This document shows, one piece after another, positions 6,698 through 14,700 of a stretch of 16,738 bases of DNA. Made by a program: the position numbers and the translations under genes. Source of the DNA: an uncultured Eubacteriales bacterium (GTDB lineage: Bacteria > Bacillota > Clostridia > Oscillospirales > CAG-272); NCBI GenBank assembly GCA_949286815.1, contig CASEEB010000103.1, forward strand, positions 1-16,738, read 5' to 3'. Under the pieces are notes generated by a model that saw nothing but the letters and a program-made list of their open reading frames with translations, ran no database searches and was not told where the DNA came from. How positions within the stretch are numbered: position 1 is the stretch's first letter; every line of letters begins with the position of its first letter.

Positions 6698-6726
6698 TTG
6701 TTTTTAAGTTAAATATCTGTTATAAT
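6698..6726 (+). promoter_or_regulatory. Promoter of the queG-like - addB - addA operon
   Basis: TTGTTT (6698-6703) and TATAAT (6721-6726) are 17 bases apart and the -10 is extended (TGT before it). The transcript would start near 6733, about 30 bases before the first start codon. No other promoter-like sequence is seen before addB or addA, so the three genes are probably one transcript. Confidence 0.65.
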
Positions 6727-6764
6727 TAAAGAAAAGATCGAATTAAAGCGGTACGGAGGTCACT

Positions 6765-7616
6765 TTGGATATATTTTCAAGCTTAAAAAAACTTTTGAAC
6801 GAAAAAAAGATTTCAAAATTCGGAGCAGTCCCTTTTTCCTCCTGTAAAATAGTAAGACCGTACAAGCTCGGTGAAGATATCTCACAGTTAAAAACCGTTT
6901 ATGTATTCGCGGTACCCTATCTTTGCCGTACCGGCAAGAAAAACATATCGGCATACGCGGTTGCCAAAGACTATCACTTATTTTTCAAAAAAACTTTTGA
7001 CGATATTCTTCCGTTTTTACGCAATAATTTTCCGGAGTATAAATTTTACGGATTTTCCGATTCTTCTCCGATAAGCGAGGTAAACGCCGCGGCGCTCGCG
7101 GGTATAGGCATTATCGGAGATAACGGACTGCTTATCACGGAAGAATACTCTTCCTTCGTTTTTCTCGGTGAAATAATAACCGATTATCCGGAACGGCATT
7201 TCACCGAACAGGAAATACGCCGTTGTCCCTCCTGCGGGAAATGTAAGCTTGCCTGCCCTGTAAATAAAGGCTACGGGGCATGTCTTTCCGAGGTCACTCA
7301 GAGAAAAGGCGAGCTTGACGCTTCCGATAAAGCTTATTTATTGAAATACGGCTCCGTATGGGGATGCGACATATGTCAGACAGTGTGCCCGTATACCGCC
7401 GCCGCGATAAAAAATGACACAATTTATTCCCCGATTCCTTTCTTTAACGAGAATCTCACGCCGTTTCTGACTTACGGGATGATTGAAGATATGCCGGAAA
7501 GTGAATTCAAAGAAAGAGCTTACTCGTGGAGAAAAAAGAAAGTTTTACTTCGCAATCTAAGGATATATGAGGAAGAAATTTCAAAGATTCATTCGGAAAG
7601 GACATCAAATGATTGA
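6765..7616 (+). CDS. QueG-like epoxyqueuosine reductase family iron-sulfur protein (compact form)
   Basis: A 283-residue protein. The N-terminal part (about 1-140) resembles the cobalamin-binding DUF1730 region of QueG: SDSSPISE at 98-105 matches the QueG VDTGP-x-x-E site with the likely proton-donating Asp (D99), and AGIGIIGDNGLLI...FLGEIITD (112-140) matches the AGLGWIGKN...FLGEI block. A two-cluster ferredoxin domain follows: C154, C157, C160, C164, and C201, C204, C208 with C173 as a plausible further ligand. QueG reduces epoxyqueuosine to queuosine at tRNA position 34. Usual QueG proteins are about 310-390 residues; this one lacks the C-terminal HEAT-like region and is shortened between the clusters, so a related reductase role is possible. 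The start is TTG with GGAGGT at 6755-6760; I see no upstream alternative. It overlaps addB by 8 bases. Confidence 0.75.
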   Translation: MDIFSSLKKLLNEKKISKFGAVPFSSCKIVRPYKLGEDISQLKTVYVFAVPYLCRTGKKNISAYAVAKDYHLFFKKTFDDILPFLRNNFPEYKFYGFSDSSPISEVNAAALAGIGIIGDNGLLITEEYSSFVFLGEIITDYPERHFTEQEIRRCPSCGKCKLACPVNKGYGACLSEVTQRKGELDASDKAYLLKYGSVWGCDICQTVCPYTAAAIKNDTIYSPIPFFNENLTPFLTYGMIEDMPESEFKERAYSWRKKKVLLRNLRIYEEEISKIHSERTSND

Positions 7617-10600
7617 ATTTCTGTTCGGAAGACCCGGAAGCGGAAAAACCACATACATCATAAAAGAAATCGAAAAAAACATAGCAAACCGGATAAAAAC
7701 ATATCTGATTGTGCCGGAACAGCAGGTTTACATAAGCGAATGTATGCTCGCGTCACTTCCCCCGTGTTCCGCCCTTTACTTTGAAACCGTCAGTTTTACA
7801 AGGCTTGCCGAAATAGTGTTCGGGGAATACGGGGGACTTACCAAAAGCGATATAAGTACCGGTGCAAAACGGCTTATCATGTGGCGGAATCTGCACGAAA
7901 TTTCAGGTCTGCTGCTCGAATACCGCTGCGGGCGAATTGATAAAAAACTCTGTGAAATGATGCTTTCTCTCACGGAAGAGTTCAGAGTGAATTCGGTTAC
8001 TCCCGAAATGCTGGAAAACGCGATTTCCGGCGTGGCAAATACGGATTTTTCAAAAAAGATACATGACATTGTACTCATATATTCAAATTACAACAGAGCC
8101 TTGGAACAAATCTGCGGGGACGGTTCATCAAGCGATATTCTGGCAAGACTTTCAAATACCTTGGCGGAGCATAATTTTTTTGAGGGTAAGCAAGTATTTA
8201 TCGATTCTTTTACCGACTTTACCGGCGTTGAGCTTTCGGTTCTCCGCCATATAATCAAAAGTGCGGACAAGGTGATTTTCTCGGCGTCCCTGCCTTTCAG
8301 GGGCTTTCACTCGATATATACCGAGAGCATTACCCAAACGGTAAAAAAACTCACTTCATTCGCGCATAAAGACAATATTGAGACCCGTGACACGGTGCTT
8401 ACAGAAAACCACCGTCAGAAAAGCTCTGAACTTAAAACGCTTGAAGAAAAGCTGTGGGATTTTACCGTCTCGGAAAATTCCGTGCCGGAAATACCCGAAG
8501 AAGACAGAGGCGGCATAGAGCTTGCCGTATGCAAAAACGAATATGAAGAAGCGGAATATATGGCAATGAGAATACTTGAAGCGCGCGATAACGGATATTT
8601 GTTTTCGGAAATCGCAGTTATACCCAGAGACGCGGAATCACGCAAGGGTATTTTAAACGCCGTGTTTGACAAATACAACATTCCGTTTTTCTACTCGGAA
8701 CGCACAGACCTGTCCCTGACGCCGGCGGCAAGGTTTATATTAAGCTCGCTTAAGTGTATTGCATATAACTACAGGCTTGAAGATGTACTTACACTTGTAA
8801 AAACCGGATTGTGTGACATTTCCTCACGGGACTGTGACCTGTTTGAAGATTATTGCGTCACATGGAACATAAGCGGCTCTCTGTTTTGCGAAAGCGCATG
8901 GAGCATGAATCCCGACGGGTATACAACTCAGAAAAGCCGGAGAGGAGACGAGATACTCAATTCGGCAAATAAAGTGCGCGCCTCGGTAATTCCGCCGCTT
9001 CAGAAGCTCGCAGCCGCGCTTTACGCGTCGGAGGGAAACCCGCTGAATATGTGCTTCGCGCTATATACATATTTAAGGGAAACCCGGATAGCGGAACATC
9101 TCTCCTCTCTTGCCGAATTTGAGCTGTCGTTAAACAATGTCCGTGAGGCGGGCGAGCTAATACGCATATATGATTATATAATTTCCGCGCTGACCGACAT
9201 CGGCACAATACTTTCCGATATCAGCATGACGGCGGACGAATTCCGCTCGGTCATCGAAATACTTCTCTCAAATACGGACATAGGCTCTGTTCCCTCGGTA
9301 GGCGACTGTGTAACGATAGGCTCGGCTTCAACTTTGAGAGTTGAAAATATAAAACTGGTTTTTACCCCCGGCATGTGCGAGGGAGAATTCCCCGCTTCGT
9401 TCTCGGAAAATTCGGTTCTTTGCGAAGATGAAAAAAATAAACTCGAAGAATACGGCATAAATCTTTCATCCCGCGAAAGCAAAATAACATCGGACGAGCT
9501 TTTTTATGTATACAGAGCATTTACCCGTCCCTCCGAGAAACTGATTATAACCTGCTGCTCGTCCGGTATTGAGGGAAATATCAAGTATCCTTCATGGGCA
9601 TGGAACAGGATAAAATTTCTGTTCCCCTATATAAAAGAAGAACTCTTTGACGCTCAGGCGGTAAAAGACGCTTTGGACGCCGAAAACAGCTTGGGCATCG
9701 CAAAATCCGAAAGTACGGACGAAAAGAGCGGTAAAAACCTGTACGACATAGATCCCGCGCAGGTGAGAATGTTATTCGGAGACCGCATAATCCTGAGCAA
9801 AACCACCATTTCCGCCTTTGCCGAATGTCCGTACAGATTCTGGGGAGAGTTTGTGCTGAATCTGCGCGAGCAGAAACACAACAACGTGGGCTACGCGGAT
9901 TCAGGGTCTTACATTCACTACGTTCTGGAAAAATTCATCGGCGAATTGCGCCTGCCCGACGGAACTCTGAGACAAACCGACAAAGATACCGCCGAGGAAA
10001 TTTTAAACAGACTGACAAATAATTATATTTCAAATATAGGATGTATGCTTTCTCCCCCGCTGCTCTATCGGTTTTCACGGCTCCGCGACCTCACTTTCAT
10101 AATGGCAAACAGTATACTTGACGAGTTCTCGGATTCTATGTTCAGAATCGCCTCATTTGAAGAAAAGATAACCGACCGTTCCGAGAGCAGGCTTAAACCG
10201 CTTGAGATTAAAACCGACCCATATGACGGGCAGTCCCCCGCGGTTTGCCTGTGCGGTACGGTTGACAGAATTGACTATTATGACGACGGAAATGAGGTAT
10301 ACCTGCGAATAACAGACTACAAAACCGGCAGTAAGAGCTTTAAAATAAACGAAATCTCAAACGGCAAAGACCTGCAGCTTCCGGCATATCTGTTTACCGT
10401 GGCGTCGGCGGAAAACAGCGGATATTTTCTGAATATGACCAAAGGCAAAATAATCCGGCCCGCGGCGGCTCTTTACCTCTCCGCGTCCGAAAAAGACGGG
10501 AAAATCGCGCCTACCAGAAGCGGTTTTATATTAAACAACGAGAATTTACTCAGGGCGTCGAGCGCGCGTCTTGACCCCGATATCCTTGCCGGTATAACTC

Positions 10601-10800
10601 TTACTAAGGAAAATATCTTCAAAGGCAGCCCGCTTGTAAGCGCTGACGAGATGCGGGAAATAGAAAACACCCTGCGACTTACCATTTCTTCGGTAGCAAA
10701 AGATATTTACGCCGGAAAGGCCCCCAGACATCCCTCAGAGGACAACTGCAAATTCTGCAAGATACGTTCGGGATGTTCATCGGCGTGTAAAAAAAGATAG
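7609..10800 (+). CDS. addB: AddB, helicase/nuclease-fold subunit of the AddAB recombination complex
   Basis: I start the gene at ATG 7609 (1063 residues), preceded by AAAGGA at 7597-7602; a frame extension to 7567 exists, but that ATG lacks a ribosome site and would add 14 residues before the conserved N-terminus. Walker A is GRPGSGKT near residues 6-13. The C-terminal nuclease domain has H770 (GSYIHYVLEKF), D889 in VDRID and D903-x-K905 in DYKTG. Four cysteines C740, C1047, C1050 and C1056 (C...CxxCxxxxxC) match the AddB 4Fe-4S staple. AddAB resects double-strand breaks to a 3' tail at Chi sites for RecA loading and also degrades foreign DNA. Length is close to that of Bacillus AddB (about 1166). 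It overlaps queG by 8 bases and is followed by addA after 23 bases, so both subunits are made together. Confidence 0.95.
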   Translation: MIEFLFGRPGSGKTTYIIKEIEKNIANRIKTYLIVPEQQVYISECMLASLPPCSALYFETVSFTRLAEIVFGEYGGLTKSDISTGAKRLIMWRNLHEISGLLLEYRCGRIDKKLCEMMLSLTEEFRVNSVTPEMLENAISGVANTDFSKKIHDIVLIYSNYNRALEQICGDGSSSDILARLSNTLAEHNFFEGKQVFIDSFTDFTGVELSVLRHIIKSADKVIFSASLPFRGFHSIYTESITQTVKKLTSFAHKDNIETRDTVLTENHRQKSSELKTLEEKLWDFTVSENSVPEIPEEDRGGIELAVCKNEYEEAEYMAMRILEARDNGYLFSEIAVIPRDAESRKGILNAVFDKYNIPFFYSERTDLSLTPAARFILSSLKCIAYNYRLEDVLTLVKTGLCDISSRDCDLFEDYCVTWNISGSLFCESAWSMNPDGYTTQKSRRGDEILNSANKVRASVIPPLQKLAAALYASEGNPLNMCFALYTYLRETRIAEHLSSLAEFELSLNNVREAGELIRIYDYIISALTDIGTILSDISMTADEFRSVIEILLSNTDIGSVPSVGDCVTIGSASTLRVENIKLVFTPGMCEGEFPASFSENSVLCEDEKNKLEEYGINLSSRESKITSDELFYVYRAFTRPSEKLIITCCSSGIEGNIKYPSWAWNRIKFLFPYIKEELFDAQAVKDALDAENSLGIAKSESTDEKSGKNLYDIDPAQVRMLFGDRIILSKTTISAFAECPYRFWGEFVLNLREQKHNNVGYADSGSYIHYVLEKFIGELRLPDGTLRQTDKDTAEEILNRLTNNYISNIGCMLSPPLLYRFSRLRDLTFIMANSILDEFSDSMFRIASFEEKITDRSESRLKPLEIKTDPYDGQSPAVCLCGTVDRIDYYDDGNEVYLRITDYKTGSKSFKINEISNGKDLQLPAYLFTVASAENSGYFLNMTKGKIIRPAAALYLSASEKDGKIAPTRSGFILNNENLLRASSARLDPDILAGITLTKENIFKGSPLVSADEMREIENTLRLTISSVAKDIYAGKAPRHPSEDNCKFCKIRSGCSSACKKR

Positions 10801-10823
10801 CCGTACAAACAGGAGATTGATTT

Positions 10824-13800
10824 ATGGAATTTACCAAATCTCAAAAAGACGCCATATCTGCCGCAGGCTCCACGATACTGGTCAGCGCCGCGGCGGGTTC
10901 GGGAAAAACCTTTACTTTGACTCAAAGAATAATAAAATCAATTATCGGAGACGGCGAGAATTGCGCCGACATATCGCGTACCCTGATAGTTACATTTACA
11001 CGCGCCGCCGCGGCCGAACTGAAAATGAGAATATCCTCCGCGCTGTCTCGCGCGATAGCGGAGCATCCGTCAGATTCAAGGCTTCAAAAACAGCTTATTA
11101 TGCTGGGCAATGCCAAAATCAGCACTATCGACTCATTTTTCACGGAACCTGTAAGGGCAAACTTTGAAAAACTCGGCTTCACTTCAATTCCCCGCCTTGT
11201 TGACAGCGCGGAGCTTGAAGAAACAAGAGAACAGATTTTAGCGAATGTTCTTGACAGTTTTTTTGAAAAATATAATGTATGCTCCGACTATAAGCTGACG
11301 CCGCTCGGCTATTCCAACGACTTCACAGAGCTGTTGGCAATCTTCTCCGGGACACGTGACTCTCAAGACCTTTATTCAAATCTTTTTGAACTGTATTCAA
11401 AACTGATAACCTCCCCCAGAGGCGTAAATCAGCTCAAGGACGCCGCGCAAAAATTGGAGGACGACTCACAAAAGGAGTTTTTTTCGACAGACGTCGGAAA
11501 ATTTGTTTCCGAGTATCTTATTTCCCTGTATAAAAACTGCTCTGACATATTTGACAGCCTTTCCGAAAAAGCGTCAAATGACGAGCTTCTGCGTGAAAAA
11601 TATCTTCCCGTACTCCAAAGCGATACAGACAGATGCCGCACACTTATAAAGAACGCAAACGCAGGCTATGCTCAGGCAAAGGACGCCTTTACAAATTGCA
11701 AAGCCGTAAAAATCGCCGCGCTGAAAAGCAATGATAAAAGTGACCTTTCGGAATTTATAAAAAATACAAGAACCAAATTAAACAAACTGATAACTGAGGC
11801 GGGCAAAGCGTTTCTGAAATTTGACGAAGCAGATATAAAGAATGATTTGAAAAAAAGCTCCGGATACTGTATGCTGCTGTATTCCCTGCTTGACCGCTTT
11901 GACAGACTTTACTCCGAAGAAAAAAGGACAAAAGGGGTATGCGAATTTTCCGATATGCCCAGGTATATGCTTAAAATACTCCAGAATGAAGACGGCACTC
12001 CGAGCGACGCCGCCGACAATCTGTATAACAGCTTTGACGAAGTCTATATTGACGAATATCAGGATGTAAACGAAATACAGGACCGTATATTCGAGCTTAT
12101 AGGCAGAAACCACCGTTTTATGGTGGGAGACATAAAGCAAAGTATATATGGCTTCAGAGACGCCGAACCGGATATTTTCGCGGGTTACAGAAAAAATTTT
12201 CCGGCATACCTACCTCAAGAAACATATACCGGAGACGAACACGGCGGACGTTCGGTTTTCATGTCTGACAATTTCAGATGCGATGAAAACATTATCAGAT
12301 TCACAAACCTTGTCTGTTCGCACATATTTACGCTTTGCGGCGGAAATATAGGTTACACGAATGCTGACGACCTCGTGTTCTCAAAGGCTTTACCCTATGA
12401 AAACTATATTTCTCCCAAGGTAAACATAAATATTATACAAAAAAACCCGTCGGAATCCGCATTATCCGAAGACCCGGATAATGAAAATAACGAAGAGGAG
12501 TCGCAAAGTGAAGAAGAAGCTCTCAGTGACGAGGCAATAGTTACCGCGAATGAAATCGCAAACCTGCTGCGTTCGGGAATAAAAGCTGACAACAAGCCCA
12601 TAAAAGCCTCCGATATCACTGTGCTTGTAAGAGACAAAAGCAGTCCGAGACCGCTGCTCGAAGCGCTGAAAAAACTCAGAATCGACTATGTAATAGCAGA
12701 AAACTCGGAGCTGTTTGACGGCGAGGATATGAAAACACTTGTAAGTCTGCTCGAATCTACAGACAATCCTCACAACGATACTTCCCTGTGCGCGCTTCTT
12801 ACTTCAAACGCTTTCCACGGTATGCCGTTCATGTCGCTGGAAGAAATAATAACCATAAAGCAAAAAGCGGACAAATCAGATTCTCTTTTCGACGCGGTAT
12901 TCAAATACGGAAAAGCAAGCGAAACCGATCCGCTCTCCACAGTCCTCTCTTTCAGATGCGCCTCTTTCATAGATACACTTGAAAAACTCCGTTCGGATTC
13001 CCGCAAGCTTTCCGCGGACATGCTTTTAAAGCTTATAGCCTCAATGCCGGAATTTTCAAAGCTGTGCGAAAGCCGTGCTTTTATATACATGTACGACTGC
13101 GCCTGCAAATATGTGCGGAATTCCTGGAACGGGCTTTTCAGCTTTCTCAAGTATTTTAAAAGGCTCATTATGTCAATGCAAAATTCCGCCGAGCCTGAAA
13201 GAAGCACATGCGACGCGGTTACCGTAATGACAATTCATAAATCAAAGGGGCTTGAGTTCAACACCTGTTTTCTCTACGGATTCGGTAAAAGATTCAATTC
13301 ACAGCGAAAAAACAACGGTATCATCTTTGACCGCTCTTTGTCCTTTGCCGCAAAGTTGCCCAAAAAAGACGATGACGGAACGGTATATAAAACCACGGCG
13401 CTTTATGAAGCGATAAAACAAAAACTTGACTTGCGAAACGCCGAAGAGGAAATGCGAATACTTTATGTGGCGCTGACAAGAGCACGAGAGAGGCTCTATA
13501 TAAGCGCCTCACTCTCAAAAAGCTATGTAAATTTCAAAGACGGTATCGAAACAGACGCAAACTCTCCGTTTGAGCTTCTTAATCACTCGGATTATATATC
13601 CTGGATCATATCCGCCATATCAAACTTTCAGGGCGATAATGACAAACCATACAATATAAACGTTTTTACAAAAGGCGAGAACAGACTGTGCGACCCGCTA
13701 ATTTATGACAGCGCCGAAAAATTAATTAAACGCGCCGATGAAAACGCTCTGAAATATTCGCGGTTAATAAAAGAAGCAAATATTACGAACAGACGCGAAA

Positions 13801-14573
13801 AGCTGCTGCTCGACGTACCGTCTAAGGCGGCCGCGTCAAAGGCATCCTCCGACATGCTTGACAACAGTGTCTTTATTCCGTATGAGGACTATGACGAGCA
13901 AAAAAAGTCAGAGCGCGACGGTTATAAATCCATCAGCGCGCAAGCGCTCAGCACGAGAATTGAACTGATGCGTTCCTCAAAGCCCGACTTTGAAAGTCTG
14001 TTGTCCGCGAATCAAAAGCCTACGGCGACCGAGAAAGGCAGCGCCGCGCATCTGTTTTTACAGTACTGCGACTTTGAAAACGCGGAAAAATACGGCTTTG
14101 AAAATGAAATATTGAGACTCACGGATCAAAAATATATTTCCCCCCGAAGCGCGGATATAATTAACCGGGGACAAATCGAAAAATTTTTCAATAGCGGTTT
14201 CTTTCGGTTAATACGCGGCGCCGCGGAAATAAAGAAAGAGTTCAGGTTCGGTTTCTTCTGGAACGCCGAGGAATTTACCACTAAACCCGAAATTAAAGAA
14301 CTTGTACGCGGAAAGAAGATATACATACAGGGGTCGATAGATCTGATTTTGATAAACTCAGACGGCTCTCTTTATATATGCGACTACAAGAGCGACAGAA
14401 TAACCGAGCTTGAAAGAAACGATACGGAGCTTTTAAAATCAAACCTTCTGACAAAGCATAAAAATCAGCTTTTTCAGTACCGCAGAGCCGTAAAAGAAAT
14501 CTTCGGGAAAGCTCCCGACAGGATTTTCATATACTCACTGCCTTTGGGCGAGGCGGTCGAGTTGAGTCTGTAA
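10824..14573 (+). CDS. addA: AddA, UvrD-type helicase and nuclease subunit of AddAB
   Basis: A 1249-residue superfamily 1A helicase-nuclease. Visible motifs: Q motif Q7, Walker A AAGSGKT ending K28-T29, TFTRAAAAELKMR (motif Ia), STIDSFF (Ib), Walker B IDEYQD with D410-E411, GDIKQSIYGFRDA (III), DNFRCD (IV), TIHKSKGLEF (V) and YVALTRARERLY around 881-893 (VI). The C-terminal RecB-type nuclease has H1076 (GSAAHLF), D1173 (GSIDLI) and D1187-x-K1189 in DYKSD. An acidic low-complexity linker lies at about 542-573. AddA is the 3'-5' translocating motor and cuts the 3' strand; Bacillus AddA has 1232 residues, so this is full length. AGGAG lies 8 bases before the ATG. It is the last gene of the operon and ends 45 bases before a terminator. 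Confidence 0.96.
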   Translation: MEFTKSQKDAISAAGSTILVSAAAGSGKTFTLTQRIIKSIIGDGENCADISRTLIVTFTRAAAAELKMRISSALSRAIAEHPSDSRLQKQLIMLGNAKISTIDSFFTEPVRANFEKLGFTSIPRLVDSAELEETREQILANVLDSFFEKYNVCSDYKLTPLGYSNDFTELLAIFSGTRDSQDLYSNLFELYSKLITSPRGVNQLKDAAQKLEDDSQKEFFSTDVGKFVSEYLISLYKNCSDIFDSLSEKASNDELLREKYLPVLQSDTDRCRTLIKNANAGYAQAKDAFTNCKAVKIAALKSNDKSDLSEFIKNTRTKLNKLITEAGKAFLKFDEADIKNDLKKSSGYCMLLYSLLDRFDRLYSEEKRTKGVCEFSDMPRYMLKILQNEDGTPSDAADNLYNSFDEVYIDEYQDVNEIQDRIFELIGRNHRFMVGDIKQSIYGFRDAEPDIFAGYRKNFPAYLPQETYTGDEHGGRSVFMSDNFRCDENIIRFTNLVCSHIFTLCGGNIGYTNADDLVFSKALPYENYISPKVNINIIQKNPSESALSEDPDNENNEEESQSEEEALSDEAIVTANEIANLLRSGIKADNKPIKASDITVLVRDKSSPRPLLEALKKLRIDYVIAENSELFDGEDMKTLVSLLESTDNPHNDTSLCALLTSNAFHGMPFMSLEEIITIKQKADKSDSLFDAVFKYGKASETDPLSTVLSFRCASFIDTLEKLRSDSRKLSADMLLKLIASMPEFSKLCESRAFIYMYDCACKYVRNSWNGLFSFLKYFKRLIMSMQNSAEPERSTCDAVTVMTIHKSKGLEFNTCFLYGFGKRFNSQRKNNGIIFDRSLSFAAKLPKKDDDGTVYKTTALYEAIKQKLDLRNAEEEMRILYVALTRARERLYISASLSKSYVNFKDGIETDANSPFELLNHSDYISWIISAISNFQGDNDKPYNINVFTKGENRLCDPLIYDSAEKLIKRADENALKYSRLIKEANITNRREKLLLDVPSKAAASKASSDMLDNSVFIPYEDYDEQKKSERDGYKSISAQALSTRIELMRSSKPDFESLLSANQKPTATEKGSAAHLFLQYCDFENAEKYGFENEILRLTDQKYISPRSADIINRGQIEKFFNSGFFRLIRGAAEIKKEFRFGFFWNAEEFTTKPEIKELVRGKKIYIQGSIDLILINSDGSLYICDYKSDRITELERNDTELLKSNLLTKHKNQLFQYRRAVKEIFGKAPDRIFIYSLPLGEAVELSL

Positions 14574-14618
14574 GTTTTGCCAAGATATGCGCGACAATCA
14601 GGCTGTTATCATATAACA

Positions 14619-14667
14619 AAAAAGGCTGTTGCTTAACCATTCCGGTTTTATCGGCAACAGCCTTTTT
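14619..14667. terminator. Bidirectional Rho-independent terminator between addA and the rhamnosidase gene
   Basis: Arms AAAAAGGCTGTTGC (14619-14632) and GCAACAGCCTTTTT (14654-14667) form a perfect 14-bp stem around a 21-base loop. Both strands read a T-run at the exit side, so it ends addA on the plus strand and the convergent glycoside hydrolase gene (stop at 14701) on the minus strand. Confidence 0.92.
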
Positions 14668-14700
14668 ATATTTAATTTTCTGCCCGTAGCATTTGCAGAC

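Noticed and set aside
7567..7608. Upstream in-frame ATG that would lengthen AddB by 14 residues
   Set aside because: It lies deep in queG, has no ribosome site, and the added residues precede the conserved N-terminus that begins at 7609 behind AAAGGA.
11778..12140. Open frame of 120 codons on the minus strand
   Set aside because: Antisense shadow within addA with low-complexity hydrophobic content only.
12770..13207. Open frame of 145 codons on the minus strand
   Set aside because: It lies wholly antisense inside addA, has no family resemblance or ribosome site, and reflects codon bias of the real gene.
6765..14573. Defence island built around the AddAB helicase-nuclease
   Set aside because: Both subunits carry the complete housekeeping AddAB signatures, and no restriction, toxin, CRISPR or phage genes are nearby.
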